Below are positions 8,869 to 17,518 of a DNA stretch of 64,000 bases, in pieces. The stretch lies in the NCBI RefSeq assembly GCF_937981295.1, contig NZ_CALJPC010000080.1, positions 1 to 64,000 on the forward strand, written 5' to 3'. The stretch comes from an uncultured Campylobacter sp. (GTDB lineage: Bacteria > Campylobacterota > Campylobacteria > Campylobacterales > Campylobacteraceae). How positions within the stretch are numbered: position 1 is the first letter of the stretch; every line of letters begins with the position of its first letter. Position numbers and translations under genes: made by a program. The notes below the pieces were generated by a model. It worked only from the letters and a program-made list of their open reading frames with translations. It ran no database searches and was not told where the DNA came from.

Positions 8869-10076
8869 TGGAATTCGAAAAATTTGAAAGCGCGATGGAG
8901 CGCTTCGCAAATACGGTGCAAAAGTCATCGCGCATCGAGAGGGTCGCGATCACTCAGGCGCTAGGGCGTATTTTAGCAAGCGACGTCGCGGCGCCTTTTA
9001 GCACTCCGCGCCGCCCGACCGCCGCGATGGACGGCTACGCGCTAAAGGGCGCGGATCTGAGCGAGGGAGCTAAATTTAAGATCGTCGGCACGACGCCTGC
9101 AGGCAAAATGCCTGGCGCCGCGGCAAAGGCGGGCGAGTGCGTCAAAACCTTCACCGGCGGGCTCATGTGCGAGGGCAGCGACACGCTTCTGCCGATCGAA
9201 AACGTGCAGGTGCAAGGCGGCGAAATTATCGTCACAAAGCCCGTTTCAGCGGGCTTTGCCGTGCGCGCAGCGGGCGAGAGCTACCGCGAGGGCGAGCTTT
9301 TGCTTCGTAGCGGCACGAAGCTTGGCTTTTCGCAGATCGCGCTGCTAGCCGAGCTAGGGCTATTTCACATAAGCGTATTCGTCCGCCCAAAAGTAGCGAT
9401 TCTAGCCACCGGTAGCGAGATAAAAGACCTCGGCGAGAGGCTCGAAAACGACGCTCAAATTTACAGCTCCAACCACATCGCGCTTGCAAATTTAGTAACG
9501 CAACTAGGCTGCGAAGCGATGATAATGCCTCTAGTACGCGATGACGAAAAAGAGCTAGAAGGCGCGATCCTATCGGCTTTACAGAGTGCCGACATACTTC
9601 TAACCAGCGGCGGAGTGAGCGTCGGGGACTACGACTTCGTGCAAAGCACGCTACAATCAAAATTTGAGCTCATCGTAAAGGGTGCGGCGATCAAACCGGG
9701 CCGCCACGTGCGCGTAGCCAAAACCGGCGAAAAATATATCTTCGCATTCCCAGGCTTCCCGCTCTCGGCGCTCATTACTTGCATTTTGTTTCTGCGCGTA
9801 TATTTGCAAAGATCCTTCGGCGTGCACGAAAACACCGAATTTAGCGCAATCTTGGATCATGACTACGTAAAAAAGACGCCGTGGCTTGAGTTTATGCCCG
9901 CCGTCTTGCAAAACAGAGAGGGGCGGCTTTTTGTTAGCCTGCAAAGCAAAAAGCAAGGCTCCAGCGCGATTTTGAACAATTTAGACGACGATAGCGTCCT
10001 GCTCGTCGCGCCGCTCGAGGTCAAAGAGCTCAAAAAAGGCGAGCTCGTACGCGTGATCTCGGTACCTAAAATTTAG
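8868..10076 (+). CDS. moeA: Molybdopterin molybdenumtransferase MoeA
   Basis: About 402 residues. Inserts molybdate into adenylylated molybdopterin in the last step of molybdenum cofactor synthesis. The family blocks are present: RRPTAAMDGYAL (about residues 45-56), AILATGSEI, YSSNHIAL, LLTSGGVSVGDYDFV (substrate-binding loop) and FAFPGFPLSALI. Two starts are possible, ATG 8865 or ATG 8868; both sit just after GGAGG and overlap the MFS stop, so translation is probably coupled. Mo enzymes that would use it are outside the window. Confidence 0.94.
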   Translation: MEFEKFESAMERFANTVQKSSRIERVAITQALGRILASDVAAPFSTPRRPTAAMDGYALKGADLSEGAKFKIVGTTPAGKMPGAAAKAGECVKTFTGGLMCEGSDTLLPIENVQVQGGEIIVTKPVSAGFAVRAAGESYREGELLLRSGTKLGFSQIALLAELGLFHISVFVRPKVAILATGSEIKDLGERLENDAQIYSSNHIALANLVTQLGCEAMIMPLVRDDEKELEGAILSALQSADILLTSGGVSVGDYDFVQSTLQSKFELIVKGAAIKPGRHVRVAKTGEKYIFAFPGFPLSALITCILFLRVYLQRSFGVHENTEFSAILDHDYVKKTPWLEFMPAVLQNREGRLFVSLQSKKQGSSAILNNLDDDSVLLVAPLEVKELKKGELVRVISVPKI

Positions 10077-10356
10077 CGCGCGGCAGTTCAGAGGCGGTTG
10101 CGGCGGCGGACCAAATTTTAACTGCCGCGAGGGTTAAAATTTTGCCGTCGCGAGGCGTAAATTTGGCTGCGAAAGCTCTACTTTGTGGTTTTGAAAAGTT
10201 TAAATTTTGACCCAAATCGCGCGCCGTAGCAGGCTGATCAAAATTTTACCGCACGCCGCTATACAGCGAGTGCGGTAAAATTTTTGCCGCCGCGCAACTT
10301 CAGCTCCAAGCTGCTTTGCGGGTGAAATTCGGGTATTTGGGGGAGATAAAGTAAAA
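10077..10356. other. Intergenic region after moeA
   Basis: No gene in this stretch. It is composed of AAATTTTA/CGCG-type intergenic words and contains the strong hairpin at 10240-10285. Confidence 0.5.
10240..10285 (+). terminator. Strong nested hairpin terminator downstream of moeA
   Basis: Perfect 15-nt arms (10240-10254 and 10270-10284, AAAATTTTACCGCAC) enclose a 15-nt loop that itself forms CGCT-ATAC-AGCG. Five T residues close the 3' arm. The symmetry would let it terminate from either side, and it could insulate moeA from the downstream leader ORF. Confidence 0.75.
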
Positions 10357-10422
10357 ATGAAAGATAAATTTTATAGCGCTCCGGCGGGCGTTTTCGGCAA
10401 ATACAGAGTAGGCGCAAAATGA
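10357..10422 (+). CDS. Candidate 21-residue leader peptide
   Basis: Short ORF with ATG 10357 preceded by GGGGAGATAAAGTAAAA, a good ribosome binding site. It encodes a basic peptide beginning MKDKFYSAPAGVFG. Its TGA stop overlaps the ATG of the glycosylase gene (ATGA), so it may couple translation to that gene, or be the remnant of a larger upstream gene. I do not recognise the peptide. Confidence 0.45.
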   Translation: MKDKFYSAPAGVFGKYRVGAK

Positions 10423-10931
10423 GCCAGACCCACCCTTTTAAGCCGATTTTCGATCAAAATTCTAAAATTTTAATCCTCGGCTCCTTTCCCTCCGTCGTTT
10501 CTCGTAAATTTGGCTTTTACTACGCAAATCCGCAAAATCGCTTCTGGCGGGTGCTGGCGCGAATTTTAAACGCGCCGCCGCCTGCAAGCACGGACGAAAA
10601 GATAAAATTCCTGTTCGCCCGCGGCATCGCCGTCTACGACACGGCGATCTGCTGCGAGATAAAGGGCTCGAGCGACGCCAAAATGACCGCCGTCGTGCCA
10701 GCAAATTTAGAACCGATCTTTAGCGGCGCGCACATCGCGCAGGTATTCGCAAATGGCGGCAAGGCGCATGAAATATGCGAAAAATACCTAAAAACTCAAA
10801 TTTTAAACGCAACGGGCAAAGAGCCTGTTAAGCTACCGTCCACGAGCCCTGCGAATGCAAATTTTAGCTTTGAGAGGCTCGTGCGCGAGTGGACGATCGT
10901 CGCGGATGTGTTGAAGTACGCCGAAATTTAG
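10419..10931 (+). CDS. DNA-deoxyinosine glycosylase (UDG superfamily family 6)
   Basis: 170-residue base-excision enzyme predicted to remove hypoxanthine (deaminated adenine) from DNA. The N-terminal motif LILGSFPSVVSRKFGFYYANPQNRFWRV (about residues 19-45) is characteristic of the hypoxanthine-DNA glycosylase group, including the active-site Asn in NPQNRFW, and the C-terminal motif LPSTSPAN (about 137-144) replaces the HPSP loop of classical UDG. Its role complements RdgB, which cleans the nucleotide pool of the same lesion. Start overlaps the 21-codon leader ORF. Confidence 0.87.
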   Translation: MSQTHPFKPIFDQNSKILILGSFPSVVSRKFGFYYANPQNRFWRVLARILNAPPPASTDEKIKFLFARGIAVYDTAICCEIKGSSDAKMTAVVPANLEPIFSGAHIAQVFANGGKAHEICEKYLKTQILNATGKEPVKLPSTSPANANFSFERLVREWTIVADVLKYAEI

Positions 10932-11090
10932 CGCTCAGCTCCGTTAAACAGCGCGCAATAGGCTTACGGGCGCGGCACGCGTCCGGCGCCATAAACCAAA
11001 TCCGTAGCCCAAACTCCGCGAGGATTTATCTAAAATTTAGCTTCAAATTTTAAAATTCTTCAAATTTAAGCGAGCCAAAGGAAGCAAAAT

Positions 11091-12296
11091 ATGAAAACCC
11101 GCAAAGCCGCGCAAAATTCGCTCAATTCGGGTTTAAATTTAATACGAAATTTTAGCTTTTCAAGCGCATTAAAACTCCTGCTTCCGTTTTTGGCGCTGGG
11201 CGCGCAAGCTCTGGAGCCAAAAATCGTAATGCAGCCCGAGCCGGTCCTAAAAAACGGCCTGTATTTCGTAGCGGATAAGCCCTACAGCGGGACGCTCAAG
11301 GTGCTGCACTACAGCGCCGAGGATCTCTACGACGTAAACTTTATGGGCGTCGTCTACCCCAGAGCAAAGCCGCTGCCGCCGACGCTTATCAGAGAGATTG
11401 ACGTAAAGGACGGCACTGCAGTGCGCGAGCGCGATTACTTTGACGGCAGAGATAAGCCCTCAAACGAATATCCGCTAAAGGGCGGCCTGTACGACGGCGT
11501 CGCGAAGAGCTACTACGCGGACGGCGGCGAGCTGAGATCGCAGAGCGAATACAAAGCCGGCAAGCGCGAGGGTTTTTACAAGCTGTATTATCAGGGAAGC
11601 GGCAAACTAAAGCAGCAGGGCGCGTATAAAGCGGATAGGCGCGAGGGTGTTTTCACCGATTACTACAAAAGCGGCGAAGTAAGCGCGCGCCATCCGTATA
11701 AGGGCGGGCTGCGAAACGGCAAGGACGTGAATTATTACAAAAGCGGCAAAGTGCGCGGCGTGCGAACATACAAAGGGGGCAAGCGGCAAGGCGTGGAAAA
11801 ATGCTACTACGAAAGCGGCGCGCTAAAGCAGACGGGCGCATACAAGGATGACCGCAAACAGGGCGTTTGGAAGTTATTTTATGAGGACGGCAAGACGCGC
11901 GTAGTCGAAAATTTCAAAGACGGCGAGCGCGACGGCGCCGTACGCGAATACTACAGGGGCGGCGCGTTGCAGGGCGAATACGAGTTTGAGCGCGGCAAAC
12001 AAACGGGCACGAGTAAGCAATACTACGCAAGCGGCGCGCTTGCGGCGAAGGTAATGTTCAGAGACGGGCGCAAACACGGGCTATACGAAACATACCACGA
12101 AAACGGCGCACTCAAGGCTAGAGTGACGTTCAAGGATGGTCTGGAGATGGGCACGGTGAAGCACTACTACGCAGACGGCAAGCTCGAAGCCGAGGGCGAG
12201 TTTAAGCGTGGCAGGCTCGTGCGCGCCAAAAAATACGACGAAAGCGGCAAACTAATCAGCGATAAATCCGATAAAAACGGGCTCGCAAGAGAGTAA
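11091..12296 (+). CDS. YwqK/MORN-repeat protein, secreted or membrane-anchored
   Basis: 401 residues. An N-terminal hydrophobic stretch (about residues 21-40, ending LGAQALE) suggests a signal peptide after a basic leader. From about residue 125 it consists of some 11 tandem MORN-like units of about 23 residues (pattern Y-x2-G-x-L-x8-Y-K-x-G-x-R-x-G). Databases name such proteins 'toxin-antitoxin system YwqK family antitoxin', but no toxin partner is next to it and the name is weakly supported. MORN variants usually form elongated beta-hairpin scaffolds; the role here is unknown. It stands alone with an AAAGGAAG ribosome binding site. Confidence 0.75.
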   Translation: MKTRKAAQNSLNSGLNLIRNFSFSSALKLLLPFLALGAQALEPKIVMQPEPVLKNGLYFVADKPYSGTLKVLHYSAEDLYDVNFMGVVYPRAKPLPPTLIREIDVKDGTAVRERDYFDGRDKPSNEYPLKGGLYDGVAKSYYADGGELRSQSEYKAGKREGFYKLYYQGSGKLKQQGAYKADRREGVFTDYYKSGEVSARHPYKGGLRNGKDVNYYKSGKVRGVRTYKGGKRQGVEKCYYESGALKQTGAYKDDRKQGVWKLFYEDGKTRVVENFKDGERDGAVREYYRGGALQGEYEFERGKQTGTSKQYYASGALAAKVMFRDGRKHGLYETYHENGALKARVTFKDGLEMGTVKHYYADGKLEAEGEFKRGRLVRAKKYDESGKLISDKSDKNGLARE

Positions 12297-13742
12297 AGCG
12301 GACTAAATTTTAAAATTTTAAGCGGGTTTGGAATTTTGAAAAAGCTTAAAAATTTTGAGTAGGCGCAGCTTTACGTTTTAACGACGCGGGTTTGCATTTT
12401 CAGCGCTCACGGCTTTGTGTTTTAAGCGAGCGAGATTTTGCGTTTTGAAGCGTAGGCTTCACGTCTTAAATAAATTTAGCTTTACCTTTCGAGCGAGCGC
12501 GGTTTTTAATTTTATTAGGTGTAGCTCTATACTTTAAATAGACACGACTTTACGTTTCGAGCGAGTGCGGTTTTTATATTTTTGGGGTGCGGCTTTGAAT
12601 TTTATTGAGTATGTCTTTGAATTTTAAGCGAGCGAGCCTTGCGTTTTCGGTTTTCGACTACATATACCGCACCGTCAAGTGGCGCATTAAATGATGCGGC
12701 TTTGTATTTGTAGAGCGGCGTGTCGCATTTAAACGAGTAAAATTCTACGCCGAGCGGCTTTACACAGCGCGCGAATACGGCTCGGCGCTTTAATTAACTA
12801 GGTCTCGTGCAGCGTAGCTCGTCGCGTGATTTGAGCTGATGCGGTTAAAATTTCACGCTGTATTTTGGCACACATAGCGCGCAGGTATCGCCCAACGCGA
12901 CATAGCTTGATTTCGATGCGGCTTGTCTTTTTTGCGTAACGAGCAGCTTTGGCGCGGTGCAAATTTTTAAAATTTAAAGCGAAATTTCAAGCCGAAACGA
13001 CGCTAAAAATTTCAACTGCCAAAAAGTAAAATTTGACGATCAAATTTTGTTAAATTTGGCCCGCGGTTCGTAAGCCGTGCTATTCGGGTGTAAATTTCAA
13101 ACCCGCCGCACCCCGCCTTTGACGCAGCAAATTTTAGCTGGCTGATATTTTAAAATTTACCAACCGCTTTATTAAACAAAATTTTACGAATAGGGCATGG
13201 GTGAACAAGGCAGGGAGGTAGAGAGTGCCTCTCTATATAATTACGGAAGCAAAGAATGCGCTGCTTATTTTGGTATGAAAATTTCGTGGGCTTATTTGCA
13301 ACTTTAAAATTTTGCAAGATGCTCGCTCGTAGCGTTAAATTTCCATACGCGGGCGGTGGAAATTTTAAGAAAGCAGAGCTAGATAAAGCGAAATTTCACA
13401 TAAGGTCTGTGCAACGCGGTATTTGCGCACAAGATATAAGCGCTGAAAAGGAGAAGCACTCGGAATTTGGCACGTAACGAGTGGTGAGCTATGGTCAAAC
13501 AAACTTCAAATTAAAAATCTTAAATTTTAATCCGCGGACGCCAAATGGGTTCAAAATCAAATTTACGTAAATTTAGAGCGCGGCAAGCCGGGACGCTCTC
13601 AGAGCACTACAGGCTATATAGCGCAGTATTCGTGCGGCAAAATACGGGCATTGAAAGACGTAGCCATTTGAAATTTAGCGCGCGGCGGTCATAGGGAGCC
13701 GAGAATCCGCAGCGCTCGAAGCTGTGTAACGAAAGCTCAAAT
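12297..13742. repeat. 1.4-kb gene-free stretch with degenerate short repeats
   Basis: No credible gene. From 12340 to about 12700 a unit of roughly 30-45 nt recurs imperfectly, with the words TTTCGAGCGAGYGCGG (12498, 12558), TTTTAAGCGAGCGAG and GCTTTG/GCGTTTT. The rest holds scattered AAATTTTA words and a 73-codon ORF at 13256-13477 that I reject as a gene. It may be decayed sequence or a slowly expanding repeat field. Confidence 0.6.
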
Positions 13743-14474
13743 CTACCCGCAGCAGCCACAATCGCAGCGCGAAGATGCGGCGGGGTGAAGCTCGCCGATG
13801 TAGAGCTTCACGGAGTCAAGCCCTTGCTTTTTCGCCTGGAAGTATGCGTCGCTTGCAAAGCCGAAGTCCGCAAAACGCAAGAAGCTCTCCACGTAGAATT
13901 TGCGAGCATTTTGATGATCGACATAATAGGCGTGCTCCCAAAGATCGCAGGCAAGCAGTGGAATTTTGCCGCGTGCGATCAGTGTGTCCGCATTTTGCGT
14001 CGTGATGATTTCTAAATTCGCCGCGCGCTCGTCGCACGCGAGCCAGCACCAGCCGCTACCGAAAAGCCCCAGTGCGTGCTTTAAAAACTCGTTTTTAAAA
14101 TTTTCCATCCCACCGAAAGCCTGCGCCAAAGCGTTCGCGAGCTCGCCGCTAGGCTCGCTTGGCTGCGCGATACAGTCGAAGTAAAAATCGTGGTTGTAAA
14201 TTTCAGAGGCGTTGTTAAAAATACGGCTAAAACCTAGGCAAATTTTATAAAGCTTTGAAATTTGCGAAAAATCGCACTCCTCGTCGCGCGCCTCTTTGAA
14301 CGACTGCGTGATGATCGTAAAAAGATCCGCGTTTTGTATCGGCGTATCCGCAATGTCTCGATTTAGGGTGGAGACGTAGTCCTCGCAAAGCTCGCCGTGA
14401 TGGAATTTTAAGCTTTGCAAGCTCGCGATTTTATTCGCTCTCGGATCAAAAGGCAGCGTTCTGGATCTAAACAC
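13743..14474 (-). CDS. sodB: Divergent Fe-superoxide dismutase with Cys-rich C-terminal tail
   Basis: 243 residues of the Fe/Mn-SOD family (superoxide to O2 and H2O2). The metal ligands are kept: H25 (FHHG), H95 (YNHDFYFDC), D177 and H181 (CDLWEHAYY), as is gateway Tyr33. Three things are unusual. The conserved HH pair of the GKHHxxYV helix is replaced by L29-C30. The active-site Gln of NNAAQ is Glu91. About 25 extra residues sit between the first helix and NNAS. The tail ends RCDCGCCG with four Cys in six positions. Start is GTG 14474 with GAGG 8 nt upstream, overlapping the stop of the acidic ORF (TAGTG). Activity as a normal SOD is likely but not certain. Confidence 0.82.
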   Translation of the reverse strand: MFRSRTLPFDPRANKIASLQSLKFHHGELCEDYVSTLNRDIADTPIQNADLFTIITQSFKEARDEECDFSQISKLYKICLGFSRIFNNASEIYNHDFYFDCIAQPSEPSGELANALAQAFGGMENFKNEFLKHALGLFGSGWCWLACDERAANLEIITTQNADTLIARGKIPLLACDLWEHAYYVDHQNARKFYVESFLRFADFGFASDAYFQAKKQGLDSVKLYIGELHPAASSRCDCGCCG

Positions 14475-14647
14475 TAATAATCCTCGCTGTCCAAATCGCT
14501 ATAATCGTTGAAACCGTCGTCGTCTTCGTAGCTGTAATCATCCTCGTCGTAGTTGTAGTTGTAACTCTCGTCGCCTCCGATTAAATCATCGTCCTCATAT
14601 TCGTCCTCATCGAACTCTTCGTCTTCGAAGTCATCGAAATCAGCCAT
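14474..14647 (-). CDS. Extremely acidic 57-residue protein
   Basis: ORF of 58 codons including stop, encoding a protein with 20 Asp and 10 Glu of 57 residues, 8 Tyr, 4 Phe and no Lys, Arg, His or Cys. It begins MADFDDFEDEEFDEDE and has a small hydrophobic break LIGG near residues 22-25. A strong site (AAAGGAG) lies 9 nt before the ATG, inside the mscS-like 3' end, which it overlaps by 8 nt. Its TAG overlaps the GTG of sodB. Bounded and in frame on both sides, it is almost certainly translated. It is probably disordered; metal binding, DNA mimicry or a chaperone role for SOD are speculation. I know no family for it. Confidence 0.8.
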   Translation of the reverse strand: MADFDDFEDEEFDEDEYEDDDLIGGDESYNYNYDEDDYSYEDDDGFNDYSDLDSEDY

Positions 14648-16754
14648 TTTGCTCTCCTTTGTCGTTGGAATTTACTTTTGATTTTACGCATTCGCTTGCT
14701 ATTTCCGGGATATTTTCGATATAAACGCTCTGCGATGGGAAGGCAAACGATAGTCCGTTTTGCTCTACGATCTCCATTATTTTAAATAAAACATCCTCTT
14801 TGGTTTGGATGAAATTTGCCCATATTACGGTTTTTGTGAAGCAGTAAACTAAAATATTAATAGACGAATCGCCAAAGCTATCTAACGCCACGAACATAGT
14901 GCTTTTATAGCCCGCTAAATCGTCGATAGAGACCATATTTTGTCTATAGCGCATACGAAAATCTTTAGAATTTAGCGCTGTATCGGCAGATTGAGCGATG
15001 CCCGGGTGAGATTTTAGCATCTCTTTGATGTCGTTTACGCACTTTCGCAGTTGAGCCGTGCTCGCGCCGTATTCGACGCCTACGGTAAGCTTTAAATTCC
15101 GTCCTACCTTCCTGCGGCTCCAGTTTTTGATATTTTGCGCCATTATGTTGGAATTCGGCACAAAAACAAGAGCGTTATCAAAGGTCCTGATCGTCGTCTT
15201 TCTAAAGCCCGTTTCTACGACGTTTCCTTCTATGTCGCCTAATACGACCCAGTCTCCTTGCGAGAATGAATTATCAAATAATAGCATCACGGATGAGAAG
15301 AAATTTGCGATGATGTCCTTGGTCGCAAACGCGATCGCAAGTCCGCCGATTCCAAGCGATGCCATAAGCGCCGAGATGTCAAAGCCTAGACGCTTTAGCA
15401 CCAAAAGTGCGGCAATGATGATTACGATGACGTATAGAATTTTAACGACTAGATTTATGATATCTTTTCTGACGCCTTTTTTCGTGATGTTTCCAAGCAC
15501 GACAATGCCGTAACCGTCGATGATTTCGATGATGAGCCATGCCCAAAGTACCACGTAAACGATCGAGAATAAATTTGCAAATTTTATCGGTACGGGCGCC
15601 GGATAATAAAAGATACTAAGACAGATATCAACCGAATAAGCAATCAGCAAAATACCCATCGGACGCTTGATAATGCCCACTACTTGCGTTTTTAGAGTTT
15701 CGCTATCTAGTGAAAAGCTTTTATTGAAGAATTTAAACACGAAATAGATGATGTTGGCAAGTAGCCTGCGAAGCGAGTAGAAAAATAGCGTAATCAGCGT
15801 GATTAGAATGAGCTTGCCGAAATTTACGTGGCTGAGCTGAAACGGAATTTTATCGTTGATATAATCGATCACCGACTTAAAATTTAAGCTCGTAAAAACC
15901 ACGCTGCTTGCGAGTAGATCGCTATTTCGCGATAGATACGTAAGCACCTCGTCGTAGGTCTGCTTGTCGTTTTTCAAATCGTTGATTTTAGACTCTAAGG
16001 CGTCTATCTGCTCTTGACTGCTTAGATTATTTTTCAAATCATTAAGTTTGCTAAAATCCCTAGTTTGGATATTTAGTAGCGTACTACTCAGCTCGCTTTC
16101 AAGCGCGCTTCTGCTTGCGCCGTTTACAAACATATCCTCAATTTTCATAAGCGAGGTATAAAAGATCTCTGCCATTTCCATCTTTTCTAAATCCGCGCTT
16201 GCATTTACGTATTCGGGAGAGCTCTGCTTTTTGGCGTATTTTTTTAGCGTAGTTTGGATGTTCTTTTTATTTTGCGCATACGACATTATGCTTTCGATAT
16301 CCATATCCTGCTGCGTAATCGCGAAAGGTAAGCGATCAAAGAGCTTAGCTTTATTGCGATCGATGGCGTCCAATTCGTTTTTGCTCGCGTTGGCATCGCC
16401 GCCGTTAAGCAGGGAGGCGCGCTGCAAATTTAGCTTTTTAATCTCTTTGATTACAGAGATAAGCGTCTCGCCGTTAGGAGCTTTTTTCTGTGAAGTCTCC
16501 GTTTTGGCGACCTTTTCTGCGATCATATTTATTACTTCAGTTTTATTTCCATCCTCCGCACCGAGGGATTTGGATAGAATTTTAGCGACTTCTTTTTTGA
16601 TCTCGGTTTTGTTGTTTTCTAAAGTAAGATTTGCCTCGGGCGCGGAAGAATTTGTCTCTACAAAGCTTCCCTCACCGGTCGTGTTGAGGTCTGCAAACGC
16701 TAAAGCGGTGCTAAAAAGACTAATCGTTAAAAAGCTGATTATAGATTTTTTCAT
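14640..16754 (-). CDS. MscS-family mechanosensitive channel with large periplasmic domain
   Basis: 704-residue inner-membrane protein. It has a signal peptide (residues 1-22), about 270 periplasmic residues rich in coiled-coil (Leu/Lys/Glu heptads), then about five membrane segments. The MscS core follows: the pore helix DISALMASLGIGGLAIAFATKDIIANFFSSVMLLFDN and the beta domain DWVVLGDIEGNVVETGFRKTTIRTFDNALVFVPNS. It probably acts in release of solutes on hypo-osmotic shock. Its start lies inside the 3' end of the carbonic anhydrase gene (35-nt overlap) and its stop overlaps the acidic ORF, so it belongs to an overlapping four-gene unit. Confidence 0.88.
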   Translation of the reverse strand: MKKSIISFLTISLFSTALAFADLNTTGEGSFVETNSSAPEANLTLENNKTEIKKEVAKILSKSLGAEDGNKTEVINMIAEKVAKTETSQKKAPNGETLISVIKEIKKLNLQRASLLNGGDANASKNELDAIDRNKAKLFDRLPFAITQQDMDIESIMSYAQNKKNIQTTLKKYAKKQSSPEYVNASADLEKMEMAEIFYTSLMKIEDMFVNGASRSALESELSSTLLNIQTRDFSKLNDLKNNLSSQEQIDALESKINDLKNDKQTYDEVLTYLSRNSDLLASSVVFTSLNFKSVIDYINDKIPFQLSHVNFGKLILITLITLFFYSLRRLLANIIYFVFKFFNKSFSLDSETLKTQVVGIIKRPMGILLIAYSVDICLSIFYYPAPVPIKFANLFSIVYVVLWAWLIIEIIDGYGIVVLGNITKKGVRKDIINLVVKILYVIVIIIAALLVLKRLGFDISALMASLGIGGLAIAFATKDIIANFFSSVMLLFDNSFSQGDWVVLGDIEGNVVETGFRKTTIRTFDNALVFVPNSNIMAQNIKNWSRRKVGRNLKLTVGVEYGASTAQLRKCVNDIKEMLKSHPGIAQSADTALNSKDFRMRYRQNMVSIDDLAGYKSTMFVALDSFGDSSINILVYCFTKTVIWANFIQTKEDVLFKIMEIVEQNGLSFAFPSQSVYIENIPEIASECVKSKVNSNDKGEQNG

Positions 16755-17388
16755 AATCCATTCCCTTATTTAATAGCGTAAAATGCGCGCCTTCGTCGTC
16801 GTAGTTGAATAGCTCGCCCGTTTCGATGACGTAGTGCCAGCCGTAAATTTTAATCTCGCCGTTTTTGTAGGCGTCTTTGATGCCAGGAAAGCTAAGTAAA
16901 TTTTGCATGGAATTTATAATATTTAGCCGCTCGGTGATCCACTCGCGCTTGTCGGCGCCGAGATCTTTGAGCTTTTCGACCTCGTCTTTTACAGGCTGCA
17001 TTAAATTTAGCCAGCGCCTTACGTTTGGAATTTTTTCAAGCTTTTTTGCGTCATAAAACAGCGCCGCGCAGCCGCCGCAGTTGCTGTGTCCGCAAACGAT
17101 GATATTTTTGATATTTAGCGAATATAGCGCGTATTCAATCGCTGAGGTAGTCGCTAAAAATTCCTCGCTAATGCGGTATGGAGGAACGACGTTTGCAATA
17201 TTTCGCACGACGAAAAGCTCTCCTGGAAGCGTCGAGGTAATTAAGCTTGGCACCACGCGCGAGTCAGAGCAGCCGATAAAAAGCGTGTGGGGCTTTTGAT
17301 GATTTGCCAGACTCCCGAAAAGCTCGGCATGCTCGGCAAAATTTTCTTCCATAAATTTAATAGCTCCATTTATTAACTGGCTGGGCAT
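16720..17388 (-). CDS. can: Beta-class carbonic anhydrase
   Basis: 222-residue zinc enzyme interconverting CO2 and bicarbonate, important for capnophilic Campylobacter. Zinc and active-site residues are visible: C40-S-D42-S-R44 (FIGCSDSRVVPS), H101 and C104 (CGHSNCGGC). FVVRNIANVVPPY is the family's other signature block. The sequence looks cytoplasmic without a signal peptide. RBS GGAG lies before ATG 17388. First gene of the unit carbonic anhydrase, MscS-type channel, acidic protein and SOD. Confidence 0.94.
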   Translation of the reverse strand: MPSQLINGAIKFMEENFAEHAELFGSLANHQKPHTLFIGCSDSRVVPSLITSTLPGELFVVRNIANVVPPYRISEEFLATTSAIEYALYSLNIKNIIVCGHSNCGGCAALFYDAKKLEKIPNVRRWLNLMQPVKDEVEKLKDLGADKREWITERLNIINSMQNLLSFPGIKDAYKNGEIKIYGWHYVIETGELFNYDDEGAHFTLLNKGMDYEKIYNQLFND

Positions 17389-17518
17389 ACTTTCTCCTTA
17401 AAAAAGTCGGGAATTATATATTACTTTCATAAATAGATAGAATTCTGGGAATTTTTAATTATATATTTACCAAATTTTCGCTAAACTCCCCCCTCATAAA
17501 TCAAAAGAAGGAGAAAAT

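Noticed and set aside
11091..12296. YwqK-type protein as a genuine antitoxin
   Set aside because: The name comes from a weak database label; no toxin gene adjoins it and the protein carries a secretion-type N-terminus.
13256..13477. 73-codon plus-strand ORF in the gene-free region
   Set aside because: No ribosome binding site; the translation is basic and irregular, and it runs through the same AAATTTTA/GCG words that fill non-coding DNA here.
17488..17493. C6 run before the BI-1 gene as a phase-variable tract
   Set aside because: Six residues are below the length that slips appreciably in Campylobacter.
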